NCBI GenBank assembly: GCA_964511405.1
Contig: CAZEFK010000202.1
Location: forward strand, 1 to 13,042
From: CAZEFK01 sp964511405
GTDB taxonomy: Bacteria > Pseudomonadota > Alphaproteobacteria > Elsterales > Elsteraceae
Length of the DNA: 13,042 bases
Reading direction: 5' to 3'
A program made the translations under genes and the position numbers. Below, piece after piece: positions 1 through 5,577 of this stretch; the stretch's first letter is position 1, and every line of letters begins with the position of its first letter. Below the pieces are notes generated by a model. That model was not told where the DNA came from. It ran no database searches and saw only the letters and a list, made by a program, of their open reading frames with translations.

Positions 1-792
1 GCCTTCCCGTTCCCGGCCGACACCAAATATCCGATCGACCGGCCGGTGACCCGGGAGGCGATCACCACCACCTACAACAACTATTACGAGTTCAGCACCA
101 GCAAGGACCTGGCCAGTCTGGCCGATCGCCTGAAGGTCAGCCCATGGCCGGTGACCATCGACGGCATGGTCGAAACGCCGATCACCATCGACGCCCAGGA
201 GCTGATGGCCAAGCTGCCGCGCGAGCAGCGCGTGTACCGCCACCGCTGCGTCGAGGCGTGGTCGATCACCGTGCCCTGGGACGGCGCGCCGCTGGCCGAG
301 CTGGTCAAGCTCGCCAAGCCCCTGGCCTCGGCCAAGTACCTGCGCATGGAGACCTTCATGGACCCGGCCCAGGCGCCGGGCCAGCGCCAGTTCTGGTATC
401 CCTGGCCCTATGTCGAGGGCCTGACCATCGAGGAGGCGACCAACGAGCTGGCGTTCCTCAGCTTCGGCGCCTACGGCAAGCCGCTGGCCAAGTCCATGGG
501 CGCGCCGCTGCGCCTGACCGTCCCCTGGAAGTACGGCTTCAAGTCGGTCAAGGCGATCGCCAAGTTCACCTTCACCGACCAGCGGCCCAAGACCCTGTGG
601 GAGGCCTTGGCCCCGGACGAGTACGGCTTCTGGGCCAACGTCAATCCCAAGGTGGCGCATCCGCGCTGGAGCCAGGCGAACGAGCGCGTGATCGGCACCG
701 ACGAGCGCGTGCCGACGCTGCTGTTCAACGGCTATGGCGACTTCGTCGCCGGCCTCTATGCCGGAAACACCGATCCCAAGCTGTACATGTAG
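1..792 (+). CDS. msrP: Protein-methionine-sulfoxide reductase catalytic subunit MsrP (YedY), 5' truncated
   Basis: This is the molybdopterin catalytic subunit that reduces methionine sulfoxide in oxidised periplasmic proteins. The frame is open to the left edge, so about 60 residues (Tat signal and N-terminus) are missing and 263 residues are visible. Family landmarks are clear: TTYNNYYEF near the visible N-terminus, then YRHRCVEAWS, whose cysteine (codon 247-249) is the expected molybdenum ligand. These are followed by WPYVEGLTIEEA, GAPLRLTVPWKYGFKS and EYGFWANVNPKVAHPRWSQA. An internal GTG at 46 is unlikely to be the start, because family-like sequence continues upstream of it. In Escherichia coli the heme-binding membrane partner MsrQ is encoded directly downstream; here no msrQ follows, so it would lie upstream of the window or elsewhere. 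A hairpin terminator follows the stop by 34 bases. Identification is firm. Confidence 0.95.
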   Translation, partial: AFPFPADTKYPIDRPVTREAITTTYNNYYEFSTSKDLASLADRLKVSPWPVTIDGMVETPITIDAQELMAKLPREQRVYRHRCVEAWSITVPWDGAPLAELVKLAKPLASAKYLRMETFMDPAQAPGQRQFWYPWPYVEGLTIEEATNELAFLSFGAYGKPLAKSMGAPLRLTVPWKYGFKSVKAIAKFTFTDQRPKTLWEALAPDEYGFWANVNPKVAHPRWSQANERVIGTDERVPTLLFNGYGDFVAGLYAGNTDPKLYM

Positions 793-815
793 ACGCGCCG
801 CCGAAGCGAAACCCA

Positions 816-850
816 GAAACAAAACTGCCGGGCCAAAAGGCCCGGCAAGT
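816..850 (-). terminator. Rho-independent terminator, strongest on the minus strand
   Basis: A perfect 8-bp stem, GCCGGGCC/GGCCCGGC at 827-834 and 839-846, closes on a 4-base loop. On the minus strand the stem extends by one T-A pair and, past one bulged T, by AAC/GTT. It is then followed by a T-rich tail (TTGTTTC). On the plus strand the bases after the stem (AAGTTGAAC) are not T-rich, so it would serve msrP less well. It may act in both directions between convergent transcripts. Confidence 0.7.
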
Positions 851-947
851 TGAACAGGGAGGCTTCACGTCTGGGAGGCGAGGTCCCCGCAGGGACCTCT
901 CCGGGCGAGGGTATGCCCGGAATGAGTTGCTGCGTCGCAACAACTCA
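816..947 (-). ncRNA. Candidate small RNA with two anti-Shine-Dalgarno motifs
   Basis: I see no known family, but the minus strand here has the build of a bacterial sRNA. In order it holds: a hairpin at 947-923 (TGAGTTG pairing with CAACTCA); a hairpin at 920-901 (CCGGGC/GCCCGG); a hairpin at 898-881 (AGGTCCC/GGGACCT); a linker with two GCCTCCC motifs (879-873 and 863-857), which would pair with GGAGG ribosome binding sites; and a GC-rich terminator hairpin ending in a T-rich tail. A weak -10-like TAATAT (956-951) would place the transcript start near 945, at the first hairpin, but I found no good -35. C-rich anti-SD loops are known in several alphaproteobacterial sRNAs. The hairpins could instead belong to the leader of the plus-strand regulator gene, since stems read the same on both strands; the tail favours the minus strand. 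Confidence 0.42.
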
Positions 948-1051
948 CGAATATTAGGTAGGCCGAGATATGCGTTGCTGCCAGGCGAAATTCCTCGGAT
1001 CGGCCATGCGGCCTGCGCATGGCTCGGGCCGAAGCCTTGGCGGGGCGCCGG

Positions 1052-1069
1052 CCGCGTGATATGGCGCGG
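1052..1069. promoter_or_regulatory. Candidate TetR operator upstream of the regulator gene
   Basis: CCGCGtgATATggCGCGG is an 18-bp imperfect palindrome (14 of 18 positions symmetric) with an AT-rich centre. It ends 4 bases before the preferred ATG of the TetR-family gene. TetR repressors commonly bind such sites beside their own gene, so autoregulation is inferred. If the alternative GTG at 1056 were the start, the site would overlap the coding region. Confidence 0.35.
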
Positions 1070-1073
1070 GTCC

Positions 1074-1772
1074 ATGGCGCCCCCAAAACCCAACGCGCAA
1101 CCCAACGCGAAACCCGACCGCACCTATACCATCTCGCTGGCCAACCGGAAGCCGCGCGGCCTCGGGCATGAGCGCCGGGGCGAGATCCTGGCGGCTGCCC
1201 GCGCCCTGCTGCTGGAGCATGGCATCGAGAACGTCTCGACCCGGCAGATCGCGCAGCGCGTGGGCATCTCGCAGACCGCGCTGTTCACCTATTACAAGTC
1301 GCGCGACGAGATCCTGCAGCGGCTGATCGAGGAGGCGTTCGGCATCCTCGGCCAGCGGCTGGCCGAGGCCGAGCGCCTGGCGGCGGACGCCCGCGACGGT
1401 CTGGTGCGCGCCGGTGCCGCCTATATCGGCTTCGGATTGGAGCACCCGGACGAGTACCGGCTCGCCTTCATGGTCATCAAGCCCTACGCCAAGCCCTACA
1501 ACGCCGCCCCCGAGGGCGAGCCCGAGGCGCGGCAGCGGATCGGTGAGGCGGTGTTCCAGGGCTTCGAACGCCAAGTCGCCGCCGCCATGGACCAGGGCGT
1601 CGTGCGGCACGACCTCGGCGGTCCCAAAGCCATCGCCCAGGTGCTGTGGGCCTCGCTGCACGGCCTGGTCGCCCTGCTGATCGCCCGGACCCATTTTCCG
1701 TGGGAAGACCGCGACCGCCTGGCGGCGGCACAGGTCGAGGTGCTGCTGACCGGCGTGCTCGCCCGATCCTGA
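1074..1772 (+). CDS. TetR/AcrR family transcriptional regulator (WHG-type C-terminus)
   Basis: This 232-residue, one-domain DNA-binding repressor has an extended N-terminal tail (residues 1-33, with a 12-bp direct repeat in the DNA giving PNAQPNAKP). The TetR helix-turn-helix spans about residues 34-82, with STRQIAQRVGISQTALFTYY as recognition core. The C-terminal ligand/dimer domain has an EHPDEYRLAFMV stretch typical of the WHG (TetR_C_33) subgroup. ATG 1074 is preferred; an in-frame GTG at 1056 is possible, and neither has a good ribosome binding site. The gene is convergent with the carotenoid oxygenase gene, 31 bases between stops, and has no partner on its own strand, so its target and ligand cannot be told from context. 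A palindrome just upstream may be its own operator. Confidence 0.9.
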   Translation: MAPPKPNAQPNAKPDRTYTISLANRKPRGLGHERRGEILAAARALLLEHGIENVSTRQIAQRVGISQTALFTYYKSRDEILQRLIEEAFGILGQRLAEAERLAADARDGLVRAGAAYIGFGLEHPDEYRLAFMVIKPYAKPYNAAPEGEPEARQRIGEAVFQGFERQVAAAMDQGVVRHDLGGPKAIAQVLWASLHGLVALLIARTHFPWEDRDRLAAAQVEVLLTGVLARS

Positions 1773-1783
1773 TCGACCAGCTT

Positions 1784-1805
1784 GATCCTGAGCAGCGCTC
1801 AGATC
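1784..1805. terminator. Possible bidirectional terminator between convergent genes
   Basis: CTGAGC-AGC-GCTCAG forms a perfect 6-bp stem (1788-1802), extended by GAT/ATC with one bulged base. It lies between the TetR stop and the carotenoid oxygenase stop and just enters the latter. No T-tract follows on either strand, so termination is uncertain. Confidence 0.35.
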
Positions 1806-3327
1806 ACGCCTGCCACCAGCCGTGGAAGCTGAAGGGCAGATGGTGGCGCAGCCGGACCTGCGCCACCGGCCCGTCGGCGACCTGGGCGGCGTCGAAGACC
1901 GCGATAAAACTGGTGCCGACGGCGCCGTCCAGCACCTCGCACAGCAGCCAGCCCTGGTCTTCGCCGTCGCCGGCCGGGTCCCGGGCGAACACCGGCTCGC
2001 CGACATAGTGCTGCGGCCCGAAGCGGAACTCGGCCCGGCTGCCGGATGCGGTGTCGATGCGGGCGACGCCGTCGTGGAACCAGGAGTCGGCGATTCGCCC
2101 CGAGGCCATGTAGCCGAAGCGGTGACGGCGGCCGGCCCGCGCCGGATGGATGATCGGGAACTCGAAATGGCCATCGGCGACGGTCTCGACCCGGGCCCGG
2201 CGCCGGCCGGTGTTGATCACCAGGCGGCGTAGGGTGCCGGGCGACGTGGCGACGCCGGCCCGCCCCTGCATGACGGTGCGCAGCACCGCCTGCGGCCCCA
2301 GGAAATGGTCGGGCGTATCGTAGCCGACATAGTCGGCGACGATCTCGCCGTCCTGTTCGCAGGCGTTGAGGGTGTGCCACATCCAGCCGGCGTTCGCCTC
2401 GACCGGAACAGGCGGCTCGGCGCCCATCGGGTCGACCACCAGCAGCACGCTGCCCGCCTCGGGACGCCAGTCGAGGCTGTCGGCATAGGTGCTGGCGCCG
2501 GTCAGCAGGCCCAGCGGCAGCTGCGGGAACAGGGCCGGCTGCAGATGGAAGACGACCCGCCGTCCGGTCCAGAACACATCGTGGAAATAGCAGCTGCGCG
2601 GGCTGCGCACGGCGGTGTGGGCGATCCGCCGGCCGCTCGGATCCTGCACGACCGCGTGCAGCATCGACATCCGGTCGCTGCTGCCGACCAGGATCCAATT
2701 GCCGGTCGCCGCGTCGATCTTGGTGTGCGCCTTGTAGGTCAGCGGCCCGGCGCCGTCGGGCGCGCCGGCGGGGTCGACGGAGCCCACCGTCTCCAGGGTC
2801 CGGGGGTCGAGGACATAGGGTAGCCCGACCTCGTCGAAGGCATAGAGCTGGCCGTTGCGGACGACAGGCGTCACGCCGGCCTGGCTCTGGCCGGGGATCC
2901 CCGGGATGTTGTCGAAGAAACCAGGCGCCGGGGTGGTCCAGGTCGGATACAGGAAGCGGCCGGCACGGTCCTCGGCCCGGAATTTCTCGGTCCGGACGAA
3001 GCGGGCCGTGAACTGGGCGCGGCCACCCGATAGACGGGTCGCGCGGATCAAGCCGTCGCCGTCCAGCAGCGTCCATTTTCGGAAGCCGTCGCGCTCGAAC
3101 AGCCCGGGCCCGTTGCGGTACAGCGTCCCGGCCAGGCGATCGGGGAGCCGGCCCTCGACGACCGCCGGGTAATCGACCTCGGCCGGCAGGCCCTGCCCCA
3201 GCCGCGCCAGCCATTGGCGATCCGGCGGCAGCGGCGGCGCCGCCGCCACGTCCCCGCCGAGGCCGGGCGCGCACCCCGCCAGCACCGCGGCACCGGCCAG
3301 CATCAGCGAGTCGCGTCGGGTCAGCAT
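1804..3327 (-). CDS. Carotenoid oxygenase family protein with Tat/lipoprotein signal
   Basis: This 507-residue protein has the normal length of the RPE65/carotenoid cleavage dioxygenase family, whose members use non-heme Fe(II) and O2 to cleave a double bond in carotenoids, apocarotenoids or stilbenes. The four expected iron-ligand histidines are visible: H201 (KAHTKID), H249 (YFHDVFW), H318 (MWHTLNA) and H502 (FSFHGWW). Conserved acidic motifs EFP (E389) and GEPVF (E444), and the N-terminal GTLYRNGPGLFERDGF, also fit. The N-terminus is TRRDSLMLAGAAVLAGC, a twin-arginine-like signal ending in a lipobox with C19, suggesting export of the folded metalloenzyme and lipid anchoring. ATG 3327 is supported by a near-perfect AAGGAGGA ribosome binding site 8 bases upstream. 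No carotenoid biosynthesis gene lies nearby, so the substrate is unknown. Confidence 0.92.
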   Translation of the reverse strand: MLTRRDSLMLAGAAVLAGCAPGLGGDVAAAPPLPPDRQWLARLGQGLPAEVDYPAVVEGRLPDRLAGTLYRNGPGLFERDGFRKWTLLDGDGLIRATRLSGGRAQFTARFVRTEKFRAEDRAGRFLYPTWTTPAPGFFDNIPGIPGQSQAGVTPVVRNGQLYAFDEVGLPYVLDPRTLETVGSVDPAGAPDGAGPLTYKAHTKIDAATGNWILVGSSDRMSMLHAVVQDPSGRRIAHTAVRSPRSCYFHDVFWTGRRVVFHLQPALFPQLPLGLLTGASTYADSLDWRPEAGSVLLVVDPMGAEPPVPVEANAGWMWHTLNACEQDGEIVADYVGYDTPDHFLGPQAVLRTVMQGRAGVATSPGTLRRLVINTGRRRARVETVADGHFEFPIIHPARAGRRHRFGYMASGRIADSWFHDGVARIDTASGSRAEFRFGPQHYVGEPVFARDPAGDGEDQGWLLCEVLDGAVGTSFIAVFDAAQVADGPVAQVRLRHHLPFSFHGWWQA

Positions 3328-3335
3328 GGGTCAGG

Positions 3336-3343
3336 TCCTCCTT
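3336..3343 (-). promoter_or_regulatory. Strong ribosome binding site of the carotenoid oxygenase gene
   Basis: On the minus strand AAGGAGGA lies 8 bases before the ATG at 3327. It fixes the start and is the best Shine-Dalgarno match seen in the window. Confidence 0.8.
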
Positions 3344-3363
3344 GACGGCGTCGAGACCGGGGT

Positions 3364-3392
3364 GTCATAGCTTACCAACGATAACTGATCAA
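3364..3392 (-). promoter_or_regulatory. Candidate sigma70-type promoter of the carotenoid oxygenase gene
   Basis: On the minus strand TTGATC (3392-3387) and TATGAC (3369-3364) are separated by 17 bases, each matching 4 of 6 consensus bases. A start near 3357 would give a leader of about 30 bases that contains the strong ribosome binding site. The -35 hexamer overlaps the left TGATCA palindrome, which suggests repression by a factor bound there. Confidence 0.45.
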
Positions 3393-3413
3393 TGCTCATA
3401 TTTCAGTGATCAG
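3385..3413. promoter_or_regulatory. Paired TGATCA palindromes in a divergent promoter region
   Basis: CTGATCA at 3385-3391 and TGATCAG at 3407-3413 form a perfect inverted repeat. Each half contains the palindrome TGATCA, and the two TGATCA centres are 21 bases apart, two helix turns. The stretch is AT-rich in a very GC-rich window. It sits between two divergent genes and covers the -35 of the minus promoter, so it reads as an operator for both. The binding protein is not identified. Confidence 0.42.
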
Positions 3414-3420
3414 AAACCTC

Positions 3421-3425
3421 GGGAG
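3421..3425 (+). promoter_or_regulatory. Ribosome binding site of the DUF3313-type lipoprotein gene
   Basis: GGGAG lies 7 bases before ATG 3433. This favours 3433 over the in-frame GTG at 3406, which falls inside the palindrome region and has no such site. Confidence 0.6.
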
Positions 3426-3432
3426 ACACCCC

Positions 3433-4119
3433 ATGGCCCTACCCGCCCGTCCCTTTCTGGTCAGCCTGGTCGCCCTGACCGCAGCCGGCTGCGCCGCGTC
3501 CAGCCCGGTGGCCTATCGCGACCTGGCGTCGGCGCCGCAGCTGCAGCCGGCGCGCGACGACGACGCGCCGTTCCAGTACCGGAGCCCGACGGCGGCGCTC
3601 GGCAGCTACACGTCGCTGATCATCGATCCGGTCGCGGTGTATGCCGGCCCGGATGCGCAGTTCGGATCGACCTCGGCGGCGGACCGCCGCGCCATCGCGG
3701 CCTATCTCGGTCAAACCTTCGCGACCGCCCTGGCCTCGGTTCTGCCCGTCGTCGACAAGCCCGGACCGGGGACCCTGCGCCTGCATCTGGTGCTGACCGG
3801 GCTCGAGGCGAGCACCCCCGTGGTCTCGACGCTCACCCACCTGGCCCCGTTCGGGCTGGTGCTGAACACCGGGCTGGAGGCGGCCGGCGGCAACGGCACC
3901 TTCTTCGGCTCGGTCAGCTACGCGGTCGAGCTGTCGGATGCCGTCACCGGCGCGCTGGTCTACGCCTATGTGACGCGGCAGACGCCCGATGCGCTGGACG
4001 TCACCGCCAGCCTCGGCACGTTGGACGCCGCCCGCACCGGCGTGCGCATCGGCGCCCGCAAGCTGCGCGAGGCCCTGGCCAAGGCCCGGACCGCCGGTTT
4101 GCCGCAGTCGGCGAGTTAG
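3433..4119 (+). CDS. Putative DUF3313 family lipoprotein
   Basis: This 228-residue protein of unknown function resembles DUF3313-type outer-membrane or periplasmic lipoproteins. The N-terminus is a short hydrophobic signal (PFLVSLVALTAAGC) with a plausible lipobox cysteine at residue 20. After a linker come the YTSLIIDPVAVYAGPDAQF strand region, an alpha-helical stretch (RRAIAAYLGQTFATALASVL) and a beta-rich part with TLRLHLVLTGLEAS and GSVSYAVELSDAVTGALVYAYV. The family match is from pattern memory and is moderately sure; secretion as a lipoprotein is well supported. It is transcribed away from the carotenoid oxygenase gene from a shared control region, so the two may be co-regulated. Its TAG stop interlocks with the stop of ogt on the other strand, so no terminator space exists between them. 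Confidence 0.8.
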   Translation: MALPARPFLVSLVALTAAGCAASSPVAYRDLASAPQLQPARDDDAPFQYRSPTAALGSYTSLIIDPVAVYAGPDAQFGSTSAADRRAIAAYLGQTFATALASVLPVVDKPGPGTLRLHLVLTGLEASTPVVSTLTHLAPFGLVLNTGLEAAGGNGTFFGSVSYAVELSDAVTGALVYAYVTRQTPDALDVTASLGTLDAARTGVRIGARKLREALAKARTAGLPQSAS

Positions 4120-4631
4120 ACCGCGACCCCTTCGTGGGCCAGCAGCCAGCGCTTGCGCGCAAGGCCCCCGGCGTAGCCGGTCAGGCTGGCGTCGGCGCCG
4201 ATCACCCGGTGGCAGGGCACCACGATCGCCACGGGATTGAGAGAGTTGGCGTGGCCGACGGCGCGGCTGGCGGTCGGCCGGCCCAGGCGGGCCGCCAGCG
4301 CGCCGTAGGTCATGGTCCGGCCGTGCGGAATCGTGCGCAGCGCCGCCCACACGGCGCGGCGGAACTCGCTGCCGCCGGTGTCGACCGCGATGCCGTCGAC
4401 CGCGGCATGGTCTCCGGCCAGGTAGTCCTGCAGCCGGGCCGCGGCATCCGCCGGCGCCGGCCCCTCGGCCAAGGCCGGCGGGCGGCCGAAGCGGCGGGCG
4501 AGGAGCGCCCGCATGCGCGCCTCGTAGCCCTCGAAATCGAGGGCAAGAAGCCGGCCGCCGCCGCTCACCAGCAGCAGCGTGCCCAGCGGGTCGATCCCGG
4601 TGTCGATGCGAGAGAACGTCAGGTCGGTCAT
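4116..4631 (-). CDS. ogt: Methylated-DNA--[protein]-cysteine S-methyltransferase (Ogt)
   Basis: This suicide repair protein moves the alkyl group of O6-alkylguanine or O4-alkylthymine in DNA to its own cysteine. At 171 residues it has the usual Ogt length. The active-site motif PCHRV is at residues 139-143 with acceptor C140. It is preceded by the DNA-binding helix-turn-helix (TYGALAARLGRPTASRAVG, about 108-126) and an NPVAIVVP strand. The N-terminal half is the ribonuclease-H-like domain of this family. No Ada-type methyl-phosphotriester domain is present. ATG 4631 has no clear ribosome binding site. It is the last gene of the minus-strand array, 50 bases after lysR, and overlaps the stop of the convergent lipoprotein gene by 4 bases. 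Confidence 0.95.
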   Translation of the reverse strand: MTDLTFSRIDTGIDPLGTLLLVSGGGRLLALDFEGYEARMRALLARRFGRPPALAEGPAPADAAARLQDYLAGDHAAVDGIAVDTGGSEFRRAVWAALRTIPHGRTMTYGALAARLGRPTASRAVGHANSLNPVAIVVPCHRVIGADASLTGYAGGLARKRWLLAHEGVAV

Positions 4632-4642
4632 GGCCGCAGCAT

Positions 4643-4660
4643 GGCCGGCGGCCGCCGGCC
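4643..4660. repeat. Perfect 18-bp GC palindrome between lysR and ogt
   Basis: GGCCGGCGGCCGCCGGCC is its own reverse complement. It could form a 7-bp hairpin with a 4-base loop in the RNA, just upstream of the ogt start. No T-tract follows on the minus strand, so it is more likely an RNA-stabilising or attenuating stem than a full terminator. Chance is not excluded at this GC content. Confidence 0.4.
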
Positions 4661-4681
4661 GGTCTGGCGGTTATCGGACTC

Positions 4682-5572
4682 CTAGAACTCTTCCTCGGCG
4701 ACCTTGCGCAGCAGGAAGTCGCGCAGAACGGTGATGCGCTTGGAGTTCCGCAGCTCTTCCGGATAGACGAAGTAAGCCGGCACTGGCGGCGCCTCGACCT
4801 CGGGCAGCAGGCGCTGCAGCCCGGTGTCCTCGCGCACCAGGAAGTCAGGCAGGGCCGCGATGCCCATGCCCGACTGCACGGCGCGCAGGATCGCGAAGAA
4901 GTTGTTCACCCGGAACACCGCGCGGGCGCTCAGGTCCAGCCCGTTGGGATGAAGCAGCCAGTTCACCTCGGGGAACGGCGGGTGCATGTCCTCGCTGTAG
5001 GCGACCAGCCGGTGCTCCTGCAGCTCCTCCACGGTCCGCGGCATGCCCTGGCGGCGCAGATAGGCCGGCGAGGCATAGAGATGGAAGTGGAAGGTCAGCA
5101 GATGGCGCTGGATCAGGTCGGCCTGGCGCGGCACCTGCAACCGGATCGCGACATCGGCCGCGCGCATCGACAGGTCGAGCTCGTGGTCGTCGACCAGCAG
5201 CGACAGCTTGATCTCGGGATAGAGGTCCAGGAACTCGTGCAGCCGCGGGGTCAGCCACATGGTGCCGAACGCCACCGTGGTGGTGACCCGGAGCGGGCCC
5301 TTGGGGCGCTCCTTGCTCTCGTTCAGCATGGCCTCGGTCATCGCCAGCTTGGCGAAGATCTCCTTGGTCGTGCGGAACAGCAGCTCGCCCTGCTCGGTCA
5401 GGATCAGGCCGCGGGCGTGGCGATGGAACAGCGGCACGCTCAGCGATTCTTCCAGGCCGCTGATCTGCCGGCTGACCGCCGACTGGCTGAGGTTCAGGCT
5501 CTCGCCGGCATGGGTGAAGCTGCCCGCGTCGGCGACGGCCAGGAAGACCCGAAGTTTGTCCCAGTCGATCAC
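4682..5572 (-). CDS. LysR family transcriptional regulator downstream of trxB
   Basis: This 296-residue protein has the standard LysR layout and length. The N-terminal winged helix-turn-helix is at about residues 5-64 (GSFTHAGESLNLSQSAVSRQ, then FHRHARGLILTEQG). A linker helix is followed by a periplasmic-binding-like effector domain from about residue 90, with LRVTTTVAFGTMWL and, near the end, GMGIAALPDFLV. It starts with GTG 5 bases after the trxB stop, with no obvious ribosome binding site, so it is probably translated by coupling to trxB. LysR regulators usually control a divergent gene; this one instead lies inside a same-strand array, so its targets cannot be read from position. A redox-related role is only suggested by its neighbour. 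Confidence 0.93.
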   Translation of the reverse strand: MIDWDKLRVFLAVADAGSFTHAGESLNLSQSAVSRQISGLEESLSVPLFHRHARGLILTEQGELLFRTTKEIFAKLAMTEAMLNESKERPKGPLRVTTTVAFGTMWLTPRLHEFLDLYPEIKLSLLVDDHELDLSMRAADVAIRLQVPRQADLIQRHLLTFHFHLYASPAYLRRQGMPRTVEELQEHRLVAYSEDMHPPFPEVNWLLHPNGLDLSARAVFRVNNFFAILRAVQSGMGIAALPDFLVREDTGLQRLLPEVEAPPVPAYFVYPEELRNSKRITVLRDFLLRKVAEEEF

Positions 5573-5577
5573 TGTGG

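Noticed and set aside
913..957. Small plus-strand reading frame of 14 codons (or 11 from ATG 922) with a Cys-Cys pair before the TetR gene
   Set aside because: It runs through the hairpins and the first ATG has no properly spaced ribosome binding site. For the second ATG only a weak GAGGG 10 bases upstream exists, so it is probably chance.
1089..1112. 12-bp tandem repeat (CCCAACGCG twice) at the start of the TetR gene
   Set aside because: Only two copies inside coding sequence, giving a short Pro/Asn-rich tail; not treated as a repeat element.
954..3274. Long open frames on both strands across the TetR and carotenoid oxygenase genes
   Set aside because: These are shadow frames caused by high GC; their Arg/Pro/Ala-rich translations match no family, unlike the genes they overlap.
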